Positions 1-5,951 are shown, numbered from the stretch's first letter. The stretch is 9,463 bases of DNA from JBBKWG01 sp037968835 (GCA_037968835.1 JBBKWG010000050.1:1-9463); one strand, 5' to 3'. Translations and numbers: made by a program. Notes: generated by a model not told the origin, from the letters alone.

Positions 1-881
1 AACGCGAATGTCCATTCCTCTGGATGCTTTCGAATTAGCCTTTCCAGTTCGTCGACCCAGCACTGGGTCGTCTCTAGCAGATCTTGGCTGGGTTTGATGC
101 TGGCTCCCAGGCAGAGCGAGATAGTGTTTTCGGTTTGCACAATGGTTGCAGGTATTATGGGTACATCGGCCTTTAGTGCAAACCTTGCCGGCCAACCGGT
201 GATCCCGACCGGTTGGCTAAACGCCGAGACCCGCACTGTATCGCTTGCTGTATGTATGGGCGTCTCTAACGGAGGTGCTTTTCTAATGCGATCGGCAGTG
301 CCAACGACGAGGCGCATGTCATTCAGTGCTGACAACACTTTTCGGGCTATCACTGTTGGCTTCTCGGTCCGAATATCCAAAAACTCGCAGCCGAGATTTT
401 CGTAAATTTCTAATTCAGAGGCTGCTCGTTGTTCAATACCTCCTGAGCGCACCAGAGCCAGTATGGGGAAACGTCTTGCCAATCCCCGCCCCATTGGAAG
501 TGAGGCGTGAGTATGCGGGATTACCAATATTGCGCCGCCTTTTGCCATGAGATCTTCAAGTCTTCGTTCATCCGGGATGCGTAGCATTGCATCAATTGTG
601 TCGGTGTGACCGTGACGGACCTGTTCAATCCTGTTTATCCCGCGACAAAAACCACGTGCGAAATCTGCAAACAGCGGTCTGGTTCTTTTTGCATCCATTT
701 GTCTCGACAAGGCAACAAAGGTTGGGCGCACCAAGTTGCCCGGCAATAAGAAAGCAATCCAAAGCGCAAGCCCGAAGGTACCATAACCAACTCTCCGAAC
801 CGGCATGGGTTGGCGCGCCAACCACCTTGCGAAGACGTTATAGGCGATCCAAACTCGATCTTTGGTTTTCGAGAAGCTCAT
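1..881 (-). CDS. Lipid A / lysophospholipid acyltransferase-like protein (LpxL/HtrB-type LPLAT), 3' end cut by window edge
   Basis: Reading the minus strand from the ATG at 881-879 gives 293 codons with no stop up to base 1, so the gene is open at the window edge. The length already matches the roughly 300-residue LpxL/HtrB family, so only a short C-terminus is missing. The start is supported by AAGGAG eight bases upstream. Visible family features are an N-terminal hydrophobic stretch (about residues 33-50), the core GGAILVIPHTHASLPMG (115-131), LVVGTADR (191-198), PARFALKADVPIIPATIV (231-248) and the C-terminal ERLIRKHPEEW (280-290), which resembles the family's P-x-x-W ending. Such enzymes move an acyl chain from acyl-ACP to lipid A or a lysolipid at the inner membrane. 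Oddity: the usual H-x4-D/E catalytic motif is not intact, because neither H123 nor H125 is followed by an acidic residue at the right spacing. The protein may therefore be divergent or inactive. GC is lower than in the genes to the right. The family call is fairly firm; the substrate is unknown. Confidence 0.7.
   Translation of the reverse strand, partial: MSFSKTKDRVWIAYNVFARWLARQPMPVRRVGYGTFGLALWIAFLLPGNLVRPTFVALSRQMDAKRTRPLFADFARGFCRGINRIEQVRHGHTDTIDAMLRIPDERRLEDLMAKGGAILVIPHTHASLPMGRGLARRFPILALVRSGGIEQRAASELEIYENLGCEFLDIRTEKPTVIARKVLSALNDMRLVVGTADRIRKAPPLETPIHTASDTVRVSAFSQPVGITGWPARFALKADVPIIPATIVQTENTISLCLGASIKPSQDLLETTQCWVDELERLIRKHPEEWTFA
53..70. repeat. Perfect 8-bp inverted repeat, 2-base spacer
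   Basis: CGACCCAG (53-60) and CTGGGTCG (63-70) are exact reverse complements around a CA spacer, inside the 3' part of the acyltransferase gene. It does not share the GGTTGGC core of the other two palindromes. It may be chance. Confidence 0.5.
191..217. repeat. Perfect 9-bp inverted repeat inside the acyltransferase gene
   Basis: GCCAACCGG (191-199) and CCGGTTGGC (209-217) are exact reverse complements with a 9-base spacer. They lie within the coding sequence. The arms contain the heptamer GGTTGGC, which also builds the palindrome at 808-823 in the same gene. In mRNA this would form a stable hairpin. A function is not established. Confidence 0.6.
808..823. repeat. Perfect 16-bp palindrome in the 5' part of the acyltransferase gene
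   Basis: GGTTGGCGCGCCAACC reads the same on both strands. It lies about 60-75 bases inside the coding sequence, counted from the start codon at 881, and shares the heptamer GGTTGGC with the inverted repeat at 191-217. It could be a protein-binding site or a chance palindrome. Confidence 0.6.
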
Positions 882-889
882 CACCTTGT

Positions 890-895
890 CTCCTT
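890..895 (-). promoter_or_regulatory. Ribosome binding site of the acyltransferase-like gene
   Basis: The minus strand reads AAGGAG here, eight bases before the ATG at 881. This decides the start of the leftmost gene. Further upstream, TTGGTG (938-943) and TAAAAA (914-919), 18 bases apart on the minus strand, are a weak promoter candidate only. Confidence 0.6.
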
Positions 896-1391
896 CGAAA
901 TAGATACATCCATTTTTTACGGAAAAGATAGCCGAGACACCAATATCTTCGGTCGAGTAGCAATCGTTGATCGGAGTCAGGGTGTCGCTGTTCGTTGCGT
1001 CCGCCGCTCACCCGCAAACCTATCTAATTTCGTGTTCTCACACATCGCAGCAATTTATGTTTTGGGCTCAGAACCGAGTTCGGATGCTGCGCAGCTTCCG
1101 CAGCTTCACCCGATCCGTCGGGCGTCACTCAGGCTTTGTGCGTTTGCTGCGGTTCAGGAAGGATTTTCGCAAGTATGCGAAGGTTCCAAGGCTGTCATTT
1201 GGTCGCCGAAATGCTGAGCGTAACACACACGACCGAATTGAAACGATGCACCGTGGTAAGCCAAATCGTTCATCAAGGTCGGCTCTGGGCGATTGCTTCC
1301 ATCCCAAGGATGAAAATCTGCGCGCCGGTTGTGTCCTTGCCGATATCCCCCTTCACCGAAAAACCCAATGAAATAACAACGTATAGGCGAA

Positions 1392-1430
1392 GCGGGCGTT
1401 GTTTAGTGGTAAATTCGCGGCCTTCCAAGC
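1392..1430 (+). pseudogene. Decayed 5' half of a tRNA-Gly(UCC) gene
   Basis: The 39 bases follow the 5' half of bacterial tRNA-Gly. They show the acceptor strand GCGGGCG, a D-arm like GTTTAGTGGTA and an anticodon loop CTTCCAA with anticodon TCC. The likeness stops just after the loop: no T-arm (GGTTCGATTCC type) and no matching CGCCCGC acceptor strand follow. The anticodon stem is broken beyond its first two pairs, and the D-stem closing base is changed. The match is against my memory of the tRNA-Gly consensus. It cannot be a working tRNA. It probably marks a past recombination or duplication at a tRNA-Gly gene. Confidence 0.6.
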
Positions 1431-1557
1431 ATGAGCTCAAAACCTGCCGATCCATTCCAGAATTCAGTTACAAGTCGTCCAAACAGTAGAAGAAGGTTTC
1501 GGACAAATTGCCTGCAAAAGCGGGATTCCGACGCTGAGACAATCTCTTTCACTTCGC

Positions 1558-1582
1558 AAAATTTAGGCCCTGTGGATGGCCC
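1558..1582 (-). terminator. Weak candidate terminator downstream of tRNA-Ser
   Basis: On the minus strand GGGCC (1582-1578) and GGCCT (1569-1565) can form a five-pair stem with one G-U pair and an 8-base loop, followed by AAATTTT. It lies 56 bases past the tRNA-Ser 3' end, in the right direction. The stem is short and the T run is only four, so the call is tentative. Confidence 0.25.
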
Positions 1583-1583
1583 C

Positions 1584-1599
1584 GAAATTTTGAAATTTC
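1584..1599. repeat. AT-rich near-palindrome
   Basis: GAAATTTTGAAATTTC contains two GAAATTT copies in direct order and is also almost self-complementary. It sits 38 bases from the tRNA-Ser 3' end in the most AT-rich part of the window (22 G or C in 60 bases for row 1561-1620). Confidence 0.4.
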
Positions 1600-1637
1600 A
1601 GAATTAGACTTTTAAAACACCAGCTTACTGAGATTAT

Positions 1638-1727
1638 TGGCGGAGAGACAGGGATTCGAACCCTGGGTTCCCTTGCGAGAACAACGGTTTTCGAGACCGC
1701 CCCGATCGACCACTCCGGCACCTCTCC
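1638..1727 (-). tRNA. tRNA-Ser, anticodon CGA (reads UCG)
   Basis: The minus strand gives a complete 90-base class II tRNA. Acceptor GGAGAGG (1727-1721) pairs with TCTCTCC (1648-1642), followed by discriminator G and an encoded CCA (1640-1638). The anticodon arm closes a loop CTCGAAA, so the anticodon is CGA, at 1693-1691. The long variable arm (GTTCTC-GCAA-GGGAAC) is typical of serine tRNAs, and the T-arm carries GGTTCGAATCC. It is transcribed away from the DUF2059 gene. TTGACG upstream on the minus strand might be a -35 element, but no good -10 follows. Its 3' end is the edge of the GC-poor segment, as expected for an integration site. Confidence 0.96.
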
Positions 1728-1808
1728 GCTGGTAGACACGCGGCGATGTATGGCAAGCCTGAACACCATGCAACCCATATTCGTCAAAAGCCGATCTTGT
1801 CCCTTTAA

Positions 1809-1824
1809 AGCGCGCGACCGCGCT
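1809..1824. repeat. 6-bp inverted repeat in the divergent tRNA-Ser / DUF2059 gap
   Basis: AGCGCG (1809-1814) and CGCGCT (1819-1824) are exact reverse complements around CGAC. It lies 30 bases before the start codon of the secreted-protein gene. It could be an operator or an mRNA leader hairpin; nothing decides between these. Confidence 0.4.
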
Positions 1825-1854
1825 ATTAACCTTGGGTGAACAGGAGAACATCCC

Positions 1855-2682
1855 ATGACTCTGATCCGTAGCCAGATCCTTGCTGCCGCCGCCGTCGCTC
1901 TGCTGGCCTTGCCCGCCAGCGCCGCTAACAAAGCTGAACTCGACCGACTGTTCGAGGCACTTGGGACGGCGGAATTGCTGGATATCATGCGCACCGAAGG
2001 ACTGGTGCAGGCGGACGAGCTTCAAACCGAGATGTTTCCGGGGCGGGGTGGTCGCAGCTGGCATGGGCTGGCGAGCGCAATCTACGACACCGGTGACATG
2101 GCGGCGACATTTCGGGTGCGCTTTGACGAGGAACTGGCGGAAACCGATGTGACGCCTTTGCTGGAATACTTCGATTCCGACGCGGGTTCACGGATCATCG
2201 AACTAGAACTCAGCGGCCGTCGTGCGCTTGTCGATTCCGATCTGGAGGAGGCGGCCAGAGAGGCATACGCGGATCTCTCGCAATCCGGCGACCCGCGCGT
2301 TGACCAGATACAGTCGTTCGTCGATGCCAACGATCTGATCGAGCTGAACGTCATGGGGGCGATGAACGCCAGCCTCGCCTTTTACCGAGGCCTTTCCGAT
2401 GGTGGCGGATTTGACATGGGCGAGGAGCAGATGCTGACCGAAGTCTGGTCGCAGGAGCCGTCAATTCGCGATGACACCTCGACGTGGTTGTACGCATATC
2501 TAGCGTTGGCGTATCGGCCCGTCAGCGATGCGGCTCTCGACACCTATGTGGAAGTGACTTCGTCGCCCGCTGGCCGCGACCTCAATCGGGCGCTGTTCGC
2601 CGGATTTGACGACGTCTTTCGCGATGTGTCCTACGGGCTGGGGCGGGCAGCATCGCGGTTCATGACGAGCGAGGAACTGTGA
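1855..2682 (+). CDS. Secreted DUF2059-like protein
   Basis: This 275-residue protein starts with a clear Sec signal peptide: positive N-terminus (R5), hydrophobic core (8-19) and a likely cleavage after ASA (21-23). It is therefore predicted to act in the periplasm or outside the cell. The mature part is mostly helical. It shows DRLFEALGTAELLDIMRTEG (30-49) and, near the C-terminus, a W-L-Y-A-Y-L-x-L-A-Y-R-P stretch like the DUF2059 family proteins I know from Rhodobacteraceae. Biochemical function is not known for this family. The start is supported by AGGAGA seven bases upstream. The gene is divergent from tRNA-Ser, and its stop overlaps the next start (GTGA at 2679-2682), implying co-translation with the sulfotransferase. 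GC is back at housekeeping level. The family call rests on pattern memory. Confidence 0.8.
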   Translation: MTLIRSQILAAAAVALLALPASAANKAELDRLFEALGTAELLDIMRTEGLVQADELQTEMFPGRGGRSWHGLASAIYDTGDMAATFRVRFDEELAETDVTPLLEYFDSDAGSRIIELELSGRRALVDSDLEEAAREAYADLSQSGDPRVDQIQSFVDANDLIELNVMGAMNASLAFYRGLSDGGGFDMGEEQMLTEVWSQEPSIRDDTSTWLYAYLALAYRPVSDAALDTYVEVTSSPAGRDLNRALFAGFDDVFRDVSYGLGRAASRFMTSEEL

Positions 2683-4625
2683 GCGCTACCGACTCGACGC
2701 AGAAGCAACAGGCTCTCGCCAGGTTAAGACGCGCAGCGGAATTCGCCGGTGCCGATCCGGCGCAATGGACACGCTATGTCTCCGCACTTCTGGATGCCGG
2801 ACAAAAGGGTCGCGCGCGCAAAGTCGCGAAATCGGCACCACTAGCAGGGGCGGCGCGCAATGCGCTTGTCGCTATGGCCGAAAACGCACCCGGCGCAGCG
2901 TCAGGCCCCCCACTTGCGGATCTGGTGTCGCTTGTGCGGACTGGAAGAACCTCCGACGCCCGGCGTCTGGGCGGTGAGCTTTTGAAACGATTTCCCGCCG
3001 ACGCCAAGCTTTTGAACGTGCTTGGTGTCATGGCGCTGAGTGCCGACGATCCGTTGGACGCGGAGGCATATCTGCGCCGCGCGCTTGTCGCCGACCCTGC
3101 TTCCGACGATGCCCGCGCCAACCTTGGCCTTGCAATTGTCCGCCAGGGGCGTGGCGGCGCGGCCGTCGAAATACTTCAGCCATTGGCGCAGAGATCGAAC
3201 GCTCCGATTGCCGCCCGCGTCAATCTGGTCAGCGCATTTCTTCGTGCGGACCGTCCGCGGGATGCGCTGGATCTGAGTGTCGAGATCCTGAAAGACACGC
3301 CCGGAGATCCCGAAACCATGGCACTGCGCGCACAGGCGCATCTTGCGCTGGGGCAGGGAGCAGCGGCGCTCGAAACCCTTGCACCGCTTAGGGACGACGC
3401 CACGTTCGACCTTCACGATCTGGTCGCCGATGCGATCGAGCGCACCGAGGGTCGGGCGACCGCCATGCTTTACGTTGACGGGCTTGGCGACCTTCCGCGC
3501 GCCACTGCGCGGCGTCTTGCGGCCTTACTTGCGGAATGGGGCGAATTGGACTCCGCGGCGCGACTGTCACGGCCACTTGCAGAGACCGACCCGAGCGATC
3601 CTTCGCCTTTCCGGCTGATCGGACTTTGCGAAAAATGGAACACCGAAGACCCGCTAATCGACGCCATGAAACGCGGATTGAACAACGACGCTCTGTCGCC
3701 GGCACAACGCGGCAGCTTCGGACTATCGCTGGCCAAGTCGCATATTGATGCGCGCCGCGACGAGGCCGCGTTCGACGCGTTGCTCGCCGGAAACGAGCAG
3801 CTTCGCAAAACCGTCAGATACGATGTCGAGACGGATCTCGGGCGCTTCCAGGCGATAGCCGACACGTGGAACAGCGAGGCGTTTGCGTCCGCGCAGGACG
3901 GGCAGGGTCCTGACATTGCGCCGATTTTCATCGTCGGCCTGCCGCGTAGCGGGTCGACACTGATCGAAACCGTGCTGTCGCGTCATCCGTCCGTCACGCC
4001 GCTCGGCGAGACTCCGTATGTCCACTCAGCCGTGCGCGACGCCGGTAACAAGCCGGATCACCGGGCAATCCGCGCGATACGCGACGCGGCAACGGAATTC
4101 CTCATTCCACCAACGCGCGGCGGCGTGACGACGGACAAGCTGCTCAGCAATTTCACCTACCTCGGTGCGCTCGCGGCGGCGTTTCCGAATGCGCGTTTCA
4201 TCGAGGCCAAGCGTGATCTTCGGGCAGTCTGCCTGTCGATCTTCCAGGCTGAACTGACGCCGGTGGGACACCCCTACGCCATGAACCTTGAGGAACTGGC
4301 CAGATACGCCGTTGGCTACAGTCGCCTGATGAACCACTGGGAAGAGGTGTTGGGTTCCCGACTTTACCGCGCTTCATATGAACTGTTGGTGTCGGATCCG
4401 GTGATGCGAATTCCCGAACTGGTGGGCGGTGCGGGACTTGCATGGAACGGCGCTTGCCTTGGCACGACACCACCTGAGCGACGGATCAATACCTTTAGCG
4501 TCGCACAGGCGAGGCAGCCGATCACGACGGCCTCGGTTGCCCGCTGGACACGATACGAAAAAGGGCTGCAGCCTCTCATCGACATTCTAGAAGATGAGGG
4601 TGTGCTCGCCTCCCAAACCACTTGA
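2679..4625 (+). CDS. TPR-repeat sulfotransferase
   Basis: This 648-residue protein has an N-terminal helical-repeat half and a C-terminal sulfotransferase domain. TPR-like repeats span about residues 85-300; for example DAEAYLRRALVADPASDDAR (127-146) is a typical TPR turn. The sulfotransferase domain begins at IFIVGLPRSGST (416-427), the 5'-phosphosulfate-binding loop for PAPS. KRDLRAVCLS (511-520) fits the 3'-phosphate-binding region, and NTFSVAQARQPI (604-615) with W623 and Y626 is the usual family C-terminal signature. It should move sulfate from PAPS to an unknown acceptor, with the TPRs binding a partner or substrate. No signal peptide or membrane segment is seen, so it is probably cytoplasmic. 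The start is GTG, overlapping the upstream stop by four bases, with GAGGA just before it. Its acceptor cannot be told from sequence. Confidence 0.88.
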   Translation: MSATDSTQKQQALARLRRAAEFAGADPAQWTRYVSALLDAGQKGRARKVAKSAPLAGAARNALVAMAENAPGAASGPPLADLVSLVRTGRTSDARRLGGELLKRFPADAKLLNVLGVMALSADDPLDAEAYLRRALVADPASDDARANLGLAIVRQGRGGAAVEILQPLAQRSNAPIAARVNLVSAFLRADRPRDALDLSVEILKDTPGDPETMALRAQAHLALGQGAAALETLAPLRDDATFDLHDLVADAIERTEGRATAMLYVDGLGDLPRATARRLAALLAEWGELDSAARLSRPLAETDPSDPSPFRLIGLCEKWNTEDPLIDAMKRGLNNDALSPAQRGSFGLSLAKSHIDARRDEAAFDALLAGNEQLRKTVRYDVETDLGRFQAIADTWNSEAFASAQDGQGPDIAPIFIVGLPRSGSTLIETVLSRHPSVTPLGETPYVHSAVRDAGNKPDHRAIRAIRDAATEFLIPPTRGGVTTDKLLSNFTYLGALAAAFPNARFIEAKRDLRAVCLSIFQAELTPVGHPYAMNLEELARYAVGYSRLMNHWEEVLGSRLYRASYELLVSDPVMRIPELVGGAGLAWNGACLGTTPPERRINTFSVAQARQPITTASVARWTRYEKGLQPLIDILEDEGVLASQTT

Positions 4626-4650
4626 CTTGAAGCACCACCCGGTGAATAAG
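4622..4650 (+). promoter_or_regulatory. Candidate promoter of the rplU-rpmA operon
   Basis: TTGACT (4622-4627) and AATAAG (4645-4650) are separated by 17 bases, close to the housekeeping sigma pattern. The -35 element overlaps the TGA stop of the sulfotransferase gene (4623-4625). Transcription would start near 4656, giving a leader of about 130 bases before rplU. The -10 box matches only four of six bases. Confidence 0.45.
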
Positions 4651-4659
4651 CCGGACTTC

Positions 4660-4679
4660 GGCGGGCATGTCCCGCCTTT
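4660..4679 (+). terminator. Hairpin after the sulfotransferase gene: weak terminator or rplU leader stem
   Basis: GGCGGG (4660-4665) and CCCGCC (4671-4676) form a perfect six-pair stem with a 5-base loop, followed by TTTCATGTTT. It could end the sulfotransferase transcript. If the promoter at 4622-4650 is real, it would instead fold at the very 5' end of the rplU mRNA. The T run is poor for a terminator. Confidence 0.4.
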
Positions 4680-4692
4680 CATGTTTGACGAT

Positions 4693-4751
4693 CGCCCCTG
4701 CAGGGCGCGCTGTCTGAGGCGGCAAGATGCCAAAACGCCCGGTGATCCGGG
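4693..4751 (+). promoter_or_regulatory. Two further hairpins in the rplU leader
   Basis: CGCCC (4693-4697) pairs with GGGCG (4703-4707) around CTGCA. CCCGG (4738-4742) pairs with CCGGG (4747-4751) around TGAT. With the stem at 4660-4676 this makes three GC-rich stems between the promoter candidate and rplU. Ribosomal protein leaders are often autoregulated; whether this one is remains inference. Confidence 0.35.
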
Positions 4752-4784
4752 GGCCATAGGACGCGGAAAGAAAAGGAATATCAG

Positions 4785-5522
4785 ATGTTTGCGGTCCTCA
4801 AGACCGGTGGCAAGCAGTATCGGGTTCAGGCGGGCGACGTGCTCCGCGTGGAAAAGATCGCAGCTGACGCCGGCGAAAAAATCCAGTTCAACGAGATTCT
4901 CATGGTAGGCTCCACCGTGGGCACACCATTGATTGTCGGTGCCGGCGTTCAGGCCGAAGTCATCGACCAGATCAAGGGCGAGAAGCTCATTCACTTCGTG
5001 AAGCGCCGCCGAAAGCACGGCTCGAAGCGCACGAAGGGTCATCGCCAGCAACTGACGCTTCTGCGCGTCACCGATATTCTGGAGAAGGGCGCCGAAAAGT
5101 CGGGCGTCAAGGCTGCCATGGGCGCAGGTTCGGTATCTGTTTCCGCCATGGAGGCCGCGAAGCCAGCCAAAAAGGCTGCGCCGAAGTCAGAGGCCCCAAA
5201 GGCCGATGCAAAAGCCGATACCAATAAAGCCGAACCAAAGAAGACCGAACCGAAGAAAGCCGAACCGAAAAAAGCTGAACCAAAGCAGGCCGCACCGAAG
5301 GCCAAATCCTCGGGCGACGCTGACGATCTAAAAAAGCTTTCGGGCGTCGGTCCGGCACTTGAGAAGAAGCTGAATGAAGCCGGTGTCACCACGTTTGCGC
5401 AAATCGCAGGCTGGGGCGACGCCGAGATTGCCGAGTTCGACGAGAAACTGTCGTTCAAAGGCCGGATCGAACGCGAGGGCTGGGTCGACCAGGCCAAGGC
5501 GATCGAAGCTGAGAAGGAGTAG
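4785..5522 (+). CDS. rplU: 50S ribosomal protein L21 with C-terminal helix-hairpin-helix (H3TH) extension
   Basis: Residues 1-101 are a standard L21 (MFAVLKTGGKQYRV at the start, KRRRKHGSKRTKGHRQ at 73-88), which binds 23S rRNA in the large subunit. Ordinary L21 ends near here, but this protein is 245 residues long. A Lys/Ala/Pro-rich linker (about 122-178) contains five 5-residue units of the type AEPKK (149-173, bases 5229-5303). It is followed by DDLKKLSGVGPALEKKLNEA (180-199), a helix-hairpin-helix with the GVGP hairpin at 187-190, running to about 243. As I recall, databases list such proteins as L21/unknown domain fusions, the extension resembling the FEN1-like H3TH family (COG3743). 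The extension may bind RNA or DNA; its role is unknown. AAGGA lies seven bases before the ATG. rpmA follows after six bases. Confidence 0.96.
   Translation: MFAVLKTGGKQYRVQAGDVLRVEKIAADAGEKIQFNEILMVGSTVGTPLIVGAGVQAEVIDQIKGEKLIHFVKRRRKHGSKRTKGHRQQLTLLRVTDILEKGAEKSGVKAAMGAGSVSVSAMEAAKPAKKAAPKSEAPKADAKADTNKAEPKKTEPKKAEPKKAEPKQAAPKAKSSGDADDLKKLSGVGPALEKKLNEAGVTTFAQIAGWGDAEIAEFDEKLSFKGRIEREGWVDQAKAIEAEKE
5229..5303 (+). repeat. Five 15-base tandem units coding for AEPKK-type repeats in the L21 linker
   Basis: Five in-frame 15-base units encode AEPKK, TEPKK, AEPKK, AEPKQ and AAPKA. Codons vary between copies (AAA/AAG, CCA/CCG, GCC/GCT). This suggests an old expansion, perhaps kept for a flexible, positively charged linker. 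Such a tract may vary in length between strains. Confidence 0.7.
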
Positions 5523-5528
5523 TACGAG

Positions 5529-5798
5529 ATGGCACACAAGAAAGCAGGCGGTTCATCCCGTAACGGTCGCGACAGCGCGGGCCGTCGCCTTGGCGTGAAG
5601 AAATTCGGTGGCGAAACCGTGATCCCGGGCAACATTATCGTGCGTCAGCGCGGCACCAAGTGGTGGCCGGGCGCTGGTGTCGGACTTGGACGCGATCACA
5701 CAATCTTCGCGACCGTCGAGGGCAATGTTACGTTCCATAAGGGACTGAAGGGGCGCACTTTTATTTCGGTGCTACCCGAGGCGCAAGCCGCAGAATAA
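5529..5798 (+). CDS. rpmA: 50S ribosomal protein L27
   Basis: This 89-residue protein has the typical L27 layout: MAHKKAGGSSRNGRDSAGRR at the N-terminus, GNIIVRQRGT (34-43) and GRDHTIFATVEG (54-65). L27 sits at the peptidyl-transferase centre of the large subunit, where its N-terminal tail approaches the tRNA ends. Length is normal and there is no N-terminal extension of the Firmicute type, so no proteolytic maturation is expected. The WWPGAGVG stretch fits alphaproteobacterial L27. AAGGAG (5514-5519) lies nine bases before the ATG, inside the last codons of rplU, so the two genes should be translated together. A strong terminator follows 24 bases after the stop. Confidence 0.98.
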   Translation: MAHKKAGGSSRNGRDSAGRRLGVKKFGGETVIPGNIIVRQRGTKWWPGAGVGLGRDHTIFATVEGNVTFHKGLKGRTFISVLPEAQAAE

Positions 5799-5822
5799 GC
5801 CGACCCATAGGGCAATTGTTCA

Positions 5823-5859
5823 GGGGGGATCGGCATAGGCCGGTCCCCCCAAGCTTTTT
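5823..5859 (+). terminator. Intrinsic terminator of the rplU-rpmA operon
   Basis: GGGGGGATCGG (5823-5833) pairs with CCGGTCCCCCC (5840-5850) to give an 11-pair stem with one G-U pair and a 6-base loop. AAGC and five T residues (5855-5859) follow. This is a strong rho-independent terminator and separates the ribosomal genes from the acetyltransferase-obgE-proB group. Confidence 0.9.
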
Positions 5860-5869
5860 CCAGTCAGGC

Positions 5870-5900
5870 TTGCGACATAGCCGTGCTGTGCCCATGTAAT
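5870..5900 (+). promoter_or_regulatory. Weak promoter candidate for the GNAT-obgE-proB group
   Basis: TTGCGA (5870-5875) and TGTAAT (5895-5900) resemble -35 and -10 boxes, but the 19-base spacing is longer than ideal. A promoter is expected between the terminator at 5859 and the next gene at 5965, and this is the best pair I see. Confidence 0.25.
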
Positions 5901-5951
5901 TGATGCGAGCCGATGCAGAGTGGAGGCTGTGACGGCAAGCGGAGCGAGGCG

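Larger units (their letters stand above)
882..1637. other. GC-poor stretch without a convincing gene, between the acyltransferase gene and tRNA-Ser
   Basis: All three plus frames hold open stretches of about 117-135 codons that overlap one another. None has a good ribosome binding site or a protein family I recognise, and the minus strand has only frames of about 60 codons. I therefore treat it as non-coding or decayed DNA. It contains a hairpin (TTCGCA-AGTA-TGCGAA, 1166-1181), a 9-base near-tandem repeat around 1090-1108, a tRNA-Gly remnant (1392-1430), a weak terminator-like stem (1558-1582) and an AT-rich palindrome (1584-1599). Sampled rows run from 37 to 48% GC. The minus-strand frame ending near 1273 has a coding-like look at its end but no supported start. 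Confidence 0.5.

Noticed and set aside
94..931. Several plus-strand open frames of 74-114 codons
   Set aside because: They lie opposite the continuous minus-strand acyltransferase frame, which has family motifs and a good ribosome binding site.
1563..2064. Two minus-strand open frames of 143 and 150 codons
   Set aside because: They run across the tRNA-Ser gene and the start of the DUF2059 gene, and are opposite-strand shadows.
4685..4713. Second promoter with TTGACG at 4685-4690
   Set aside because: No acceptable -10 box is found 16-18 bases downstream.
5039..5635. Minus-strand open frame of 198 codons opposite rplU
   Set aside because: Its Phe/Gly/Ser-rich sequence is the mirror of the repetitive Lys/Ala/Pro linker of L21, and it lacks family features.
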